Of a DNA stretch of 64,000 nucleotides, positions 28,206-38,520 are shown one piece after another. A model generated the notes under the pieces. It had not been told where the DNA came from and searched no databases. It worked only from the letters and a program-made list of their open reading frames with translations. The position numbers and the translations under genes were made by a program. Source of the DNA: CSP1-4 sp963777975 (GTDB lineage Bacteria > Chloroflexota > Limnocylindria > Limnocylindrales > CSP1-4); the NCBI GenBank assembly GCA_963777975.1, contig CAVZSO010000003.1, positions 124,001-188,000 of the forward strand, written 5' to 3'. Positions within the stretch are counted from its first letter, which is position 1. Each line of letters opens with the position of its first letter.

Positions 28206-28233
28206 TGACGGCGGATCATGCGACTGCCACGAT
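28205..28233 (+). promoter_or_regulatory. Candidate promoter of second binding-protein gene
   Basis: TTGACG (28205-28210) is separated by 17 bases from CACGAT (28228-28233). The -35 is near consensus and the -10 is weak. A leader of about 150 bases would follow. Confidence 0.4.
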
Positions 28234-28391
28234 CGGGCCCGCCGCGGCAGACGGGCTCGACCGATCACTCCGCGGCGACCCATCAACGGGCAGTCTGGAG
28301 GAGTTCGGCGGACCCCGGGGAGGGCATGGTGATGTCCCCTCTGACGCGGCGATGCCACGACGACTGCCGAATAGCGAGGTGAAAGAACACG

Positions 28392-29584
28392 ATGGAGTTC
28401 GAAACCACGAAGCCGCGTGCCCGGATCCGGGCGCTCGGCCTCATCGCGGTCGCCGGCCTGCTGGCCGCGGCCTGTTCGCCGGCCGCATCGACGGCCCCGT
28501 CCGCGGCGGCACCGACCGAGGCGGCATCGCCGTCCGAGGGCGCCGCGTCGCCGGGCGCCAGCGCCGACCCGATGGCCGATCTGATCACCGCGGCCAAGGC
28601 CGAGGGTGCGCTGACCGCCATCGCCCTGCCGGACGACTGGTGCAACTACGGCGAGGTCATCAAGGCCTTCGAGACCAAGTACGGCATCGACGTCACGGTG
28701 CTTGACCCGCTGACCAGCTCCGGCAAGGAGATCGAGGCCATCAAGGCCAACGTCGGCAACCCAGGCCCGCAGAACCCCGACGTGGTCGACGTCGGCTATG
28801 CCTTCGGCGAGGCCAACAAGGACCTCTTCGAGCCGTACAAGGTCTCGACCTGGGACACGATCCCCGAATCCGCCAAGTCCGCCGACGGGTCCGTGGTACG
28901 GCGACTACTTCGGCGTCATGTCGTTCGTGACGAACACCGAGGCCGTCCCCAATCCTCCGAAGGACTGGGCCGATCTGCTCAAGCCCGAGTACAAGAACCA
29001 GGTCGCGCTCGACGGCGACCCGCGAGCACTCCAACCAGGCCATCCAGGCCGTCTACGCCTCGGCATTGGCGAACGGCGGAAGCCTCGACAACGCGCAGCC
29101 GGGCCTCGACTTCTGGGGCAAGATCGTCAAGGCCGGAAACTTCGTGCCGGTCGACGCCAACCCGGCGACGATCGTCGCCGGCACCACCCCGATCACGCTC
29201 CAGTGGTCCTACAACGGACTGCCCAGCCGCGACAAGTACCCGCAGATCAACGTGACGGTCCCGGCCAGCGGTCCGCTTCGGCGGGACGTATGTCCAGGCC
29301 ATCAACAAGACGCGCCACGCATCCCAATGCCGCCAAGCTGTGGGAGGAGTACCTCTACTCCGACGAGGGCCAGCTCCTCTATCTGAAGGGCTACTGCAAC
29401 CCGATCCGCTACGACGACCTGTCGAAGCGAGGCGTGGTGCCGGCGGACCTGGCGGCGAAGCTGCCCGACAGCACCGGGCGCGGTCTTCCCGACGCCGGCG
29501 CAGCTCGATGCTGCGATCACGCTCATCACCAAGGGCTGGGACGCGGCCACGGGCGTGAAAGTGATCACGACCCCGGCACCATAG
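28392..29584 (+). CDS. ABC transporter substrate-binding lipoprotein (paralogue 2), five frame breaks
   Basis: Same fold and landmarks as the previous binding protein: lipoprotein signal VAGLLAAACSP, DDWCNYGEVIKAFETKYG, PWYGDYFGVMSF, ALANGGSLDNAQPGLDF, HPNAAKLWEEYLYSDEGQ and a final ITKGWDAATGVKV. The reading frame changes near 28888, 29021, 29275, 29318 and 29481. Each change is repaired by removing one base, giving about 395 residues ending at TAG 29582-29584. Equal preservation on both sides of every break argues for sequence error. GAGGTGA precedes the ATG. It is followed by the two permeases and ATPase, so this copy is probably the main receptor. Confidence 0.8.
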
Positions 29585-29612
29585 GCAGGATCAGCGCAGC
29601 GATCTGGCTGCT

Positions 29613-30501
29613 ATGACTGCTACGACCGGGCAGGGCGCGCACGTCGCGCGCCCTGCCCGGCGTTTCTCCTGGAGCTGGCTCGGCCTGACGCCGTTCTTCC
29701 TGTTCGCCGTCATGTTCATCGGCCTGCCGGTCAGCTACCTGATCATCGGCAGCTTCCAGGGGCTGGACGGCCAGCCCACGCTCCAAAACTACGCCGACCT
29801 CTGGTCGCCGACGACCGCCAATGCCTTCGAGACGAGCATCGAGGTCAGCCTGGTGACCGCGGTCATCGGCGGCATCTTCGGCTTCCTGCTCGCCTACGCC
29901 GTCATCCTCGGCGGCCTGCCGCGGGTCGCTCCGGGACGCGCTGATGACGTTCTCCGGGGTCGCCTCGAACTTCGCCGGGGTGCCACTTGCCCTGGCCTTC
30001 ATCTTCACGCTCGGCCAGCTCGGGCTCATCACGCTCTGGCTGAAGGGGCTGGGCATCAACCTCTATGCGTCCGACTTCACGATCTTCAGCAAGCTCGGAC
30101 TCGAGCTCGTCTACCTCTACTTCCAGTTCCCGCTCATGGTCCTGATCATCGCGCCGGCCATCGACGGGCTCCGACCGGAGTGGCGCGAGGCGGCCGAGAA
30201 CATGGGCGCCAGCTCGCGCCAGTACTGGCTGCGGGTGGCGCTGCCGATCCTCATGCCGACGCTGCTGGGGACGATCATCCTGCTGTTCGGGAACGCCTTC
30301 GGCGCGTATGCGACCGCATACCAGCTGACGAGCGGTCTGATCCCGCTCGTGCCGCTCCTCATCGGCAACCAGATCTCCGGTGACGTGCTGCACAACCCCG
30401 GCCTCGGGTATGCGCTGACGATGGGCATGGTCCTCATCATGGCGTTCTCGATCGTCGTCTACACGGTGCTTCAGCGCCGAGCCGAGCGGTGGCGGCGATG
30501 A
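29613..30501 (+). CDS. ABC importer permease 1, frame broken
   Basis: Six hydrophobic helices of the CysW/PotB/FbpB permease type. The cytoplasmic EAA loop reads EAAENMGASSRQYWLRVALP, which docks on the ATPase. The frame changes at the GGG at 29923-29925; dropping one G gives about 295 residues. A perfect 15-bp hairpin lies in the codons for residues 5-16, just after ATG 29613. The last bases overlap the next permease (ATGA at 30498-30501). Confidence 0.82.
29626..29660 (+). promoter_or_regulatory. Perfect 15-bp inverted repeat after the binding-protein gene
   Basis: CCGGGCAGGGCGCGC and GCGCGCCCTGCCCGG flank a five-base loop. The very GC-rich hairpin starts 42 bases after the binding-protein stop and is followed by cgTTTctcct. 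It could act as a partial terminator or 3' mRNA stabiliser, making more binding protein than permease, as known for other importer operons. It overlaps the start of the permease gene as annotated. Confidence 0.6.
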
Positions 30502-31293
30502 AGCGGCGTCGCGGCAGCATCGCCTGGTGGCTGGTCTTCCTTCTCGCCGTGTTCTACTTCGTCCTGCCGCTGTACGCCACGCTCGCCTTCTCGCTCAAGG
30601 CCAAGCCCGACGTTCTCGGCCTACACGAACGCCCTGTCGGACCCCCAGTTCTTCCAGAGCCTCGGGTATTCGATGATCGTCGGCATCGCGACGATCTTCG
30701 GCCAGCCTGGCGCTCATCGTGCCGACCGCCTACTGGGTCCAGCTGCGGGTGCCGCGCGCACGCTCGGCCGTCGAGTTCGTGACCCTGCTGCCGTTCGTCA
30801 TCCCGGCCGTCGTGCTGGTCTTCGGGCTCATCCGGGTCTACAGCCACCCGCCGCTGCCGCTTCACCCACACGGACATCGGCAGCACGCTCCTGCTCGATC
30901 TGCGCCTACGTCGTGCTCTCGCTGCCGTACATGTATCGGGCCGTCGACACCGGCCTGCGGGCGATCGACATCCGGAGCCTGACCGAGGCCGCCCAGAGCA
31001 TGGGCGCCGGCTGGTTCACCATCATCGTCCGGATCATCCTGCCCAATCTGCGAACGGCCCTCCTGAGCGGCGCCTTCCTCACGCTGGCCATCGTGCTCGG
31101 TGAGTTCACCATCGCCAGCTTCCTGGCCCGGCCCGCCTTCGGCCCGTACCTCAACGTCCTGAGCGGATTCAAGGCCTTCGAACCGGCGGCCGTCGCGCTC
31201 ATCAGCTTCGGGCTGACCTGGCTGGCCATGATCGCCATCGCCTTCATCGGCCGTGACACGCGGACCCGGATCGAGATCGGCGGTGCCCACTGA
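30498..31293 (+). CDS. ABC importer permease 2, four frame breaks
   Basis: PotC/FbpB-like permease with about six helices. It opens MKRRRGSIAWWLVFLLAVFY and carries the EAA loop EAAQSMGAGWFTIIVRIILP. Frame changes lie near 30613, 30706, 30860 and 30897, each repaired by removing one base. After repair the protein is about 263 residues, a normal length. Start ATG 30498 overlaps permease 1, and its TGA overlaps the ATPase start (TGATG). Confidence 0.8.
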
Positions 31294-32458
31294 TGAGCGA
31301 GGCAGGCATGGGCTTCCTGGAGCTTTCCCACGTCAAGAAGCAGTTCGGCGCCTTCGCCGCGGTCGAGGACTTCGTGCTCTCCGCCGAGCGGGGCGAGTTC
31401 GTCTCCTTCCTCGGCCCCTCGGGCTGCGGCAAGACGACCACGCTGCGCATGATCGCCGGCTTCGAATTCCCAGACTCGGGCAGCATCAAGGTGGACGACA
31501 AGGAGATCACCGACCTGCCGCCCAACAAGCGCAACGTGGGCATGGTCTTCCAGGCCTATGCGCTCTTCCCGAACATGACCGTGGCCGACAACGTCGGCTT
31601 CGGCCTGCGCATCAAGAAGCAGCCCAAGGAGCGGATCGCCAAGCGCGTCGGCGAGCTGCTCGAGATGATCAACATGCCCGAGAAGGCCGATCGCTACCCG
31701 TACCAGCTCTCGGGCGGCCAGCAGCAGCGTGTCGCGCTGGCCCGCGCGCTGGCCATCGAGCCGCAGGTCCTGCTGCTCGACGAGCCCCTCTCGGCACTCG
31801 ACGCCAAGATCCGCGTCTCCCTGCGCAGCCGAGATCCGAGCCATCCAGCGGCAGCTCGGCATCACGACGGTCTACGTCACCCACGACCAGGAAGAGGCGC
31901 TCTCGCTCTCGGATCGGGTGGTGGTCATGAGCCAGGGCCGCATCGAGCAGATCGGCACGCCATTCGAGATCTACAACTTCCCGGCCACCGCCTTCGTGGC
32001 CTCCTTCGTGGGCACGCTCAACGCCCTCCAGGCCGACGTCGTCGATGCCGCCGCCGGCATCGTCTCGGTCGGCGGACAGCAGGTTCGCCTGGGTCGCCCG
32101 CTTGGCGCGGCAGGAGCCAAGAAGACGATCGAGATCGCGCTGCGGCCGGAGATCCTGACGTTGCGCGACGCCGGCGTCGATGCCAATCGCCTGAGCGGGC
32201 GTGGTTGATCGTGTGACCTTCCTGGGCTCCGTCGTGCGCATCCGCATCGCGCTCGAAGGCGGCGGCGTCATCGCCTTCGACACGCTCAACAACCCGCATC
32301 TCGCGGTGCCTGCCGACGGCGAGCGTGTCACGGTCAGCTTCCCGCCCGAGGCCTGCCTCGTCCTCGATCGCCCGGTCGAAGCGATCGAGGCGGCGGTCGA
32401 AGGCGCCGAAGACGCGCTGCCGGTCCACGTCGACTCGGAGAGCGACATCCTCCCCTAG
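31293..32458 (+). CDS. ABC importer ATPase with C-terminal TOBE-like domain, two frame breaks
   Basis: The ATPase has Walker A GPSGCGKTT, Q-loop VFQAYALFPNM, signature LSGGQQQRVALARAL, Walker B VLLLDEPLSALD and H-loop VYVTHDQEEAL. This is the PotA/FbpC/CysA group. After about residue 240 comes a regulatory beta-rich tail ending DSESDILP. Frame changes near 31829 and 32198 are repaired by one-base removals, giving about 387 residues. It completes the importer with the two permeases upstream. Substrate is unknown; iron, polyamine, thiamine or phosphonate compounds fit the family. Confidence 0.85.
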
Positions 32459-32495
32459 CCTCCCGTTGGCCGCAGGCCGCGACCTGGACGATCGG

Positions 32496-34179
32496 TCAGG
32501 CCACCTCGTCGGCATCGATGGCGGCCGTCACCCCGCCGCCCCCGCGCCGCTTGACGCGATACAGGGCGCGATCGGCGGCGGCCACGAGGTCGCCCGGCGA
32601 GCGCCCGTCAGTGGGGAAGGCGGCCGCCCCGATCGACACCCCGATGGGCACCGGAGCGCCGTCCGCGGCGGAGAATCCGTCGCCTGCGAAGGCCTCGATC
32701 ACCCGTGCCCCGGCGGTTCGGGTCGCCCGCAGATCGGCATCGGGCAGGATGACCGCGAACTCGTCGCCGCCATACCGAGCGGGCACATCGGCGGCCCGGA
32801 TGGCACCGAGGATCCGCTCGGCTGTCCAACGCAGGACCTGGTCGCCGACCGGATGGCCGCGTGCGTCGTTGACCAGCTTGAAGCCGTCGAGGTCGATCAT
32901 CAGCAGGCCGACGGGCCGTCGCGCGCGCTGTGCCCGCAGCAGCTCATCGCCCAGGCGCTCGTGGAAGGCACGGTGGTTCAGGAAGTCGGTCAGCGGATCG
33001 CGATCGGCCAGCGCCTGGGCCTGTTCGTAGAGCCGGGCGTTCTCGAGGGCGAAGGCGGCCTCGTTGGCCATCGCTCGCACGAGGTCGAGGCTGGCGGCCT
33101 CGAGATGGACCGCATCGACGCTCATCAGCTCGACCAAGCCGATCGAACGGCCGGCAGCCACGAGCGGCAGCATGGCCAGCGAAGCGAGGCCGTTCTCGCG
33201 GAGCTGGCGGACCTCGTCGGGATCCGCGTCCGGGTCGTGGGCGTCGACGAGCGTCGTCAGCCCGTCCTCGAGCACCCGCCGCGTGAGGGGATATTCAGCG
33301 AGGGCGAATTCGGGCTCGATCTTGCCAGGCGGCTGGGGCGGGTGGTAGCCCCAGCTGAGCAGGCTGTCGTGCTCCGGGTCCCAATAGCTGATGGCGGCCT
33401 CGTCCGCCCCAGCGGCCTCGCACAGATGGCGGGCGATGAGGTCGGCCACGGCCCGTGGGTCGAGCGTGCGGCTGAGGTCGCTCGACATCGCCAGCAGACG
33501 ACCCATCCGTTCGTTCGCCTGCCGCATCTCATCGGTCGCGCGCGCGCTTCGGATGGCGGTCGCCGCCGCGTCGGCGAGGATGCTCATGAGCTGCAGGTCG
33601 AGGTCGTCGAACTGGCGAAGGCCGAGCTTGGAGAGGGTGACCACGCCGATGATCACGTCGTCGGAGCGCATGGGCACCACGATCATCGACTCGTCGACGT
33701 CGTCCGTGCCGGCGATGGTCGCACCGCGAGCGTCGGCCATGGCATCGTCGATGCGCAGCGACTCCCCGTGGCTGGCGACCCAGCCGGTGAAGCCGACGCC
33801 GACCTTCGTGCGCAGCAGGTCGAGGGGGATCTCCTCGTAGGCGCCGACGTCGCCATGGAAGGCGATGGGCACCAGGTCGTCGGGCGCCTCCAGGAGGTAG
33901 ACCCGACAGTTGTGGTAGTCGATGACGCGGCGGGTCTCCTCGACGACCGCGGTGCCGACCTCCGCCACAGCGGTCAGCCGGTTCATGCGCGAGACCGAGG
34001 CCTGCACGGCGGCCAGCTGGGCAGCCCAGCGCTGGACGTCGTCCGTGCGCTTCGCGATCGGGTCGGCCTGGCGCAGGTTGCGAGGATGCGTCCGGGCCCG
34101 CTGGCCTCGCTCGCGCGCTGTCTCGTCGCCGGGCGGCCGGATCGGACCCGGCCGAGCGCGGACGCGCGAGGCTGGTCAT
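32496..34179 (-). CDS. Double-GAF GGDEF diguanylate cyclase, N-terminal frame break
   Basis: Two GAF-like sensor domains (NCRVYLLEAPDDLVPIAFHG; ISYWDPEHDSLLSWGYH) precede a GGDEF domain with DPLTDFLNHRAF, IDLDGFKLVNDARGH and active RYGGDEF. RAAD stands five residues before it, so the inhibitory I-site is kept. It is soluble. The main frame is open from GTG 34007, but coding character (RQADPIAKRTDDVQRWAAQL) runs further upstream without a start codon. ATG 34179 in another frame joins it if one base is dropped between about 34100 and 34170. It converges with the importer operon. Confidence 0.85.
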
Positions 34180-34487
34180 GCCACCATGGTGCGTGGCGAT
34201 GGCGGGCTCCTCGCCGACCCGGATGTACCGCGCCCGACGGCCGGTCGTACCCCAGGCGATCGTTGACCCTCGTCCCGAGCGCGACTAGACTCGCGGCGGC
34301 AGCACGGCGCAGCTGGCGTTGCCGCGTCCCAATGCGCACCGGAGGCTTCCTCCCACGGTGGAGACCGGACCCAGATCCTGGGGTGCCATGAGCGCCCCGA
34401 CCCTCTTCCGGGTTCAGCCCGTCCTCGCGGCCTGACGCGCGACTGCGCGCCTCCGCGGGTCCGGCGGACCCGTTCGCGAGGTGGCAG
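34180..34487. other. 308-base leader region before the PRC/MgtE_N/CBS gene
   Basis: A possible promoter box TAGACT stands at 34288-34293. Downstream, around 34340-34420, several short complementary G/C blocks (for example GGAGGCTTCCTCC and GGGGTGCCATGAGCGCCCC) suggest a folded leader. I looked for Mg2+ (M-box) and Mn2+ (yybP-ykoY) riboswitch cores and could not trace either. No protein gene is visible. Confidence 0.35.
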
Positions 34488-35759
34488 ATGCAGGTATACC
34501 TCAGTCAGGTCGTCGGACGGCCGGTCCTCGATCGTCACGGGGAGCCGATCGGCAAGGTCGCCGACCTCATCGTCGCCATCGGCGACCGCTATCCGCCGGT
34601 CACGGGCCTGGTCGTGAAGACGGATCGGCGGCGCATCTTCCTGCCCTGGGCGGACGTCGCCAGCTTCGACGCGCGCGGCGCCCAGCTGGCCACGGCGACC
34701 ATCGAGATCGACAAGTTCCAGCAGCGCGACAACGAGCTGCTGCTCTCGGCCGACCTGCAGGACAAGCAGATCATCGACATCGACGGTCGCAAGGTGGTCC
34801 GTGTCAACGACCTGCGGCTCGACGAGATCGAGGGCAACCTGCACCTCGTGGCCGTCGACGTCGGGGCCGCCGGCCTGCTGCGCCGGCTGGGCATCGAGGG
34901 CCCCTACCGGACGGTCGCGCGCAACCTGCGGCTGCCCGTCCCCGAGCGCTACATCGACTGGGAGGACGTCGACCCGGTCGAGACATCCATCGCCTCCATC
35001 CGCCTGCGCGTCCCGCACGCCGGCCTCCAGGAGCTCCATCCCGCCGACCTGGCCTCGATCATCGACCAGCTGGCGCCGCGCGACCGGGCCGGCGTGCTGG
35101 CCGTCCTCGACGACGAGGCGGCGGCCGACGCCATCGAGGAGATGGAGCCCGAGACGCAGGTCGAGGTCATCGAGGACCTCGAACCCGAGCGGGCGGCGGA
35201 CATCCTCGAGGAGATGAGCCCGGACGACGCGGCCGACCTCATCGCCGACCTCTCGGACGCGGCCAGGGACGAGATCCTGCCGCTCATGGACCGTGAAGAG
35301 GCCGACGAGGTGACCGAGCTGCTCGGCTATCCCGAGGACTCGGCCGGCGGCATCATGACCACCGAGTTCGTGACCATGGGCGAGCAGCTCACGGCGGACC
35401 AGGCCATCGCCCGCCTGCGCGAGCTGGAGCCCGACGCGGAGACGATCTACTACGTCTACGTCGTCGACGACGAGGAGCGTCTGCGTGGCGTGCTGTCCCT
35501 GCGCGACCTCATCGTCTCGGCCCCGGACCGGCCGATCCGGGAGTTCATGATCGAGGAGCCCGCCGCGGTCGAGGTGCTCGCCGACGAGGACGAGGTCGCC
35601 CAGGTGGTCGCCCACTACAACCTGCTGGCCGTGCCGGTCGTCGACGCCACCGGACGCCTGGTCGGCATCGTGACCGTCGACGACGCCATCGATACGGTCG
35701 TGCCGAGCGCCTGGAAGCGGCGCCTGCCGCGCCTCTTCAATCGGTCTGGCGGGTCGTGA
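34488..35759 (+). CDS. Soluble PRC-barrel / MgtE_N / CBS protein, probable metal-sensing partner
   Basis: The 423 residues hold two PRC-barrel-like domains (about 1-75 and 80-150, VVGRPVLDRHGEPIGKVADL) and an MgtE N-terminal helical domain (about 185-290). That domain repeats as LHPADLASIIDQL, MEPETQVEVIEDL and MSPDDAADLIADL. A CBS pair follows (about 295-415, AGGIMTTEFVTM, LAVPVVDATGRLVGIVTVDD). In MgtE these parts sense Mg2+ and gate the membrane pore, but here no membrane helices follow. The stop overlaps the Nramp-like gene (GTGA at 35756), so a regulatory subunit for that transporter is the natural reading. GAGGTGG precedes ATG 34488. Confidence 0.82.
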   Translation: MQVYLSQVVGRPVLDRHGEPIGKVADLIVAIGDRYPPVTGLVVKTDRRRIFLPWADVASFDARGAQLATATIEIDKFQQRDNELLLSADLQDKQIIDIDGRKVVRVNDLRLDEIEGNLHLVAVDVGAAGLLRRLGIEGPYRTVARNLRLPVPERYIDWEDVDPVETSIASIRLRVPHAGLQELHPADLASIIDQLAPRDRAGVLAVLDDEAAADAIEEMEPETQVEVIEDLEPERAADILEEMSPDDAADLIADLSDAARDEILPLMDREEADEVTELLGYPEDSAGGIMTTEFVTMGEQLTADQAIARLRELEPDAETIYYVYVVDDEERLRGVLSLRDLIVSAPDRPIREFMIEEPAAVEVLADEDEVAQVVAHYNLLAVPVVDATGRLVGIVTVDDAIDTVVPSAWKRRLPRLFNRSGGS

Positions 35760-37099
35760 CGGGGACCACATCCGGGCCGCGGCGCCGGCGGCGGCGCCGC
35801 GTCGGGCTGCGCGCTCGACTGCGATCGGTGTGGGGCGATCGCAGCCTCCGACTCCGTTCGCGGTTCCGACGCCGAGGCCTGCTCGCCTTCCTGGCCGTCA
35901 TGGGTCCGGGGCTCATCGCCGGCATCGCCGGCAATGACGCGGGCGGCATCACGACGTACTCGGTCATGGGCGCCACCACGGGCCTCCAGCTGCTCTGGCT
36001 GTTCCCGATCACGATGGTCATCCTGGCTGTCGTGCAGGAGATGGCCGCGCGACTCGGCGTGGTCACCGGCCAGGGCCTCTCGGACCTCATCCGCGACCGC
36101 TTCGGCGTGCGCTGGACCGTGTTCGCGATGGGCGTCCTGCTGGTCGCCAACCTGGCCAACACCGTGGCCGAATTCGCCGGTGCCGGTGCCGCGCTGGGCA
36201 TCCTCGGCGTGCCCAGCCTGATCACGGTGCCGATCGTGGCTGTCGCCATCTGGGCGCTCGTGCTGTTCGCCAACTACCGCACGGTCGAGAAGGTCTTCCT
36301 GGCCGTGATGCTCGTCTTCGTGGCCTATATCGCGTCCGCCGTCCTGGCGGGCCCCGACTGGGGCGAGGTCGGTCGGGCCCTGGTGACGCCAGACCTGAGC
36401 GGCCTCGACCCTGCCCTGCTGCTGTTGATGGTCGCCGTGGTCGGCACGACGATCACGCCCTACATGCAGTTCTACCTGCAGTCCGCGGTGGCCGAGAAGG
36501 GCATCGACGAAGAGGAGCTCGGCCTCGAGCAGGCGGATGCGGTGGTCGGCTCGATCTGGACCAACGTGGTCGCCGTCTTCATCGTCGTCGCCACGGCCAC
36601 CACCCTGTACGCCACCGGCACGACGATCAGCAGCGCCGCCGACGCCGCAGCCGCCCTGGGCCCGGTCGCCGGCGGGCTCTCCACGCTGCTCTTCTCGATC
36701 GGCCTCTTCGGGGCCAGCGTGCTGGCCGCCACGATCATGCCGCTGAGCACCGCCTACGTCATCTGCGAGGCCTTCGGCTGGGAGTCAGGTGTGGGCATGC
36801 GCTTCCGCGATGCGCCGGTCTTCTTCAGCCTCTATACGTTCGTCCTGTTCGCCGGCGCCATCGTCGTCCTCATCCCCGGCCTCGACCCCATCGGGCTCAT
36901 CGTCGGCAGCCAGTACCTGCAGGGCCTCCTGCTGCCGATCGTGCTGCTCTTCATGTTCCGGCTGGTCAACGATCACGCGCTGCTGGGCCGGCACGTCAAC
37001 GGGCGGCTGCGAAACGGCCTGGCGGCCGCCAGCATCGGCCTCGTCATCGTGCTCGACGCCGTGCTCCTGGGGTCCGCTGCCGTCGGCGCCGTCAGCTGA
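35756..37099 (+). CDS. Nramp-superfamily transporter with non-canonical metal-site motifs
   Basis: About 11 membrane helices over 447 residues with Nramp layout. Helix 1 has GNDAGGITTYS where Mn/Fe transporters have DPGN, and helix 6 has TITPYMQFY in place of the MPH methionine-histidine site. Loss of the soft methionine ligand is typical of Nramp-related Mg2+ transporters, so Mg2+ or another hard ion is more likely than Fe2+/Mn2+. The N-terminal 40 residues are Arg-rich. It starts at GTG 35756, overlapping the PRC/MgtE_N/CBS gene. Ion specificity is an inference. Confidence 0.8.
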   Translation: MTGTTSGPRRRRRRRVGLRARLRSVWGDRSLRLRSRFRRRGLLAFLAVMGPGLIAGIAGNDAGGITTYSVMGATTGLQLLWLFPITMVILAVVQEMAARLGVVTGQGLSDLIRDRFGVRWTVFAMGVLLVANLANTVAEFAGAGAALGILGVPSLITVPIVAVAIWALVLFANYRTVEKVFLAVMLVFVAYIASAVLAGPDWGEVGRALVTPDLSGLDPALLLLMVAVVGTTITPYMQFYLQSAVAEKGIDEEELGLEQADAVVGSIWTNVVAVFIVVATATTLYATGTTISSAADAAAALGPVAGGLSTLLFSIGLFGASVLAATIMPLSTAYVICEAFGWESGVGMRFRDAPVFFSLYTFVLFAGAIVVLIPGLDPIGLIVGSQYLQGLLLPIVLLFMFRLVNDHALLGRHVNGRLRNGLAAASIGLVIVLDAVLLGSAAVGAVS

Positions 37100-37121
37100 C
37101 CGCGGCCGAGGTCGGTGGCGA

Positions 37122-38514
37122 TCAGCTGACCTCGACCGGCAGCCCCGCCGCCTGCCATGTCGGCAGGCCGCCCTCGACCCAGGCGACATCCTGGAAGCCG
37201 GCCTGGCGCAGCAGGCTGGCTGCGACCGAGGCGCGATAGCCGCTGGCACAGATGGTCGCGATGGCACGGTCGCGGGGCAGCTCGGCCAAACGATCGGGGA
37301 GATCGCCGGCCATCAGGTGCCGCGCTCCGGGCACGTGGCCGGCCGCGTACTCGTCGGCCTGACGGACGTCGAGGACGAGCGGCGGCTCGGCGCCGCGTAT
37401 CGCCGCGGCCAGCTCGAGGACCGTCTTGGCCTGCCCTGCAGCGACCTCACCGCCGGCTATCACGCCAGGCCTCGAGGCCACCGTCGAGATAGCCGACGAT
37501 CGTGTCGTAACCGACGCGCAACGCCTGGCGGACGGCGTCATCCCAGGCTGCCGGATGGGGCAGCAACAGGATGAGCGGGCGGTCCGGCTCGACGACCCAG
37601 CCCAGCCAGGTCCCGAACGAGGCGTCGGCAGGCAGGGAGATGGACCCCGGCACGTACGCCGCGGCGAAGGCGGCCGCAGGGCGCAGGTCGATGAGCTGGG
37701 CCCCGCCGGCCAGGCGATCGCGGACGGCCGGCACGTCCAGCGGCTGCGGTCGCGGGATGCCGCCGAGCATGCGCGGCCCAGCCTGGTTGATGCCGCGCAT
37801 GCGGGCGAAGTAGCGCGGGACCGCGGGCTGACCGGCGAGCAGCGCGTCGGCGAACGCGTCGGGGTCCTCGATGGCCAGCAGCGGATCGGTCATGCGCTCG
37901 ATGCCGACCGTGCTCGACCAGGCCTCGCCGATGCCACGCGAGCAGAGCGAACCGGCGCCGTGCGTGGGCAGGATGCCCGCCTCGTCCGGCTGGCGGAGGA
38001 GCGTCTCGTGCAGCGAACGGTGCATGTCGAGGGCGTACGGTCGGGCGTGCTCGGGACCCAGCAGGTCCGTCCGGCCGACGGAGCCGACGAGCATCGAGCC
38101 GCCGGTGAAGATGGCCACCGGGTCGTCGCCTGTGCCGGGGCCGGCATCGCGGACGGCGTAGCTGACATGTTCCGGCGTGTGACCGGGCGTCTCCAGCGCG
38201 GTCAGACGCAGGCGCCCGACGTCGATGGCCTCGCCATCACGCACCGGCTGGAAGGCCGTGCCCAGTCCGGCAGCAGCGCCGATGACGTGCGTGGCGCCGG
38301 TCAGGGCAGCCAGCTCGCGGGCACCCGAGACGTAGTCGTTGTGGAGGTGGGTCTCGAGCACGTGGCCGAGGTGCAGGCCTCGTCGGGCCACCTCGTCGAG
38401 GTAGATGTCGACGTCGCGCCGTGGATCGATGACCGCGGCCTGGCCGGTGATCTCGTCCACCAGCAACGCGCTCAGGTGGCCCAGGCCCGGCAGGTCGAAC
38501 TGGCGGATCTCCAC
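37122..38514 (-). CDS. MBL-fold hydrolase fused to two rhodanese domains, frame broken
   Basis: A metallo-beta-lactamase domain (residues 1-240) has THLHNDYVSG, TPGHTPEHVSY, FTGGSMLVGSVGRTDLLG and LPTHGAG. The usual HxHxDH is HxHxDY, a variant seen in sulfur-handling members. The first rhodanese domain lacks a catalytic cysteine (LLLPHPA). The second has CASGYRAS, a proper active loop. The frame changes near 37457; dropping one base links GGLEAWRD to AGGEVAAGQ and gives about 463 residues. Persulfide dioxygenase or sulfurtransferase function is likely by family. TAGACT six bases before GTG 38514 suggests a leaderless start. Confidence 0.82.
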
Positions 38515-38520
38515 CGCCGC

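Larger units (their letters stand above)
28074..28391. other. Region between the two binding-protein genes
   Basis: These 318 bases hold an inverted repeat (28146-28176), a perfect palindrome TGGCGGCCGCCA (28118-28129), the shared 11-mer (28195-28205), a candidate promoter (28205-28233) and a strong ribosome site GAGGTGA before ATG 28392. I see no protein gene. Confidence 0.6.

Noticed and set aside
28392..32458. Programmed ribosomal frameshifting in the importer operon
   Set aside because: Twelve shifts in four genes, at unrelated sequences, without slippery heptamers or consistent downstream structure. Sequence error or decay is simpler.
34340..34420. Mg2+ or Mn2+ riboswitch before the PRC/MgtE_N/CBS gene
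   Set aside because: Complementary G/C blocks exist, but the conserved cores of the M-box and yybP-ykoY classes could not be traced by eye.
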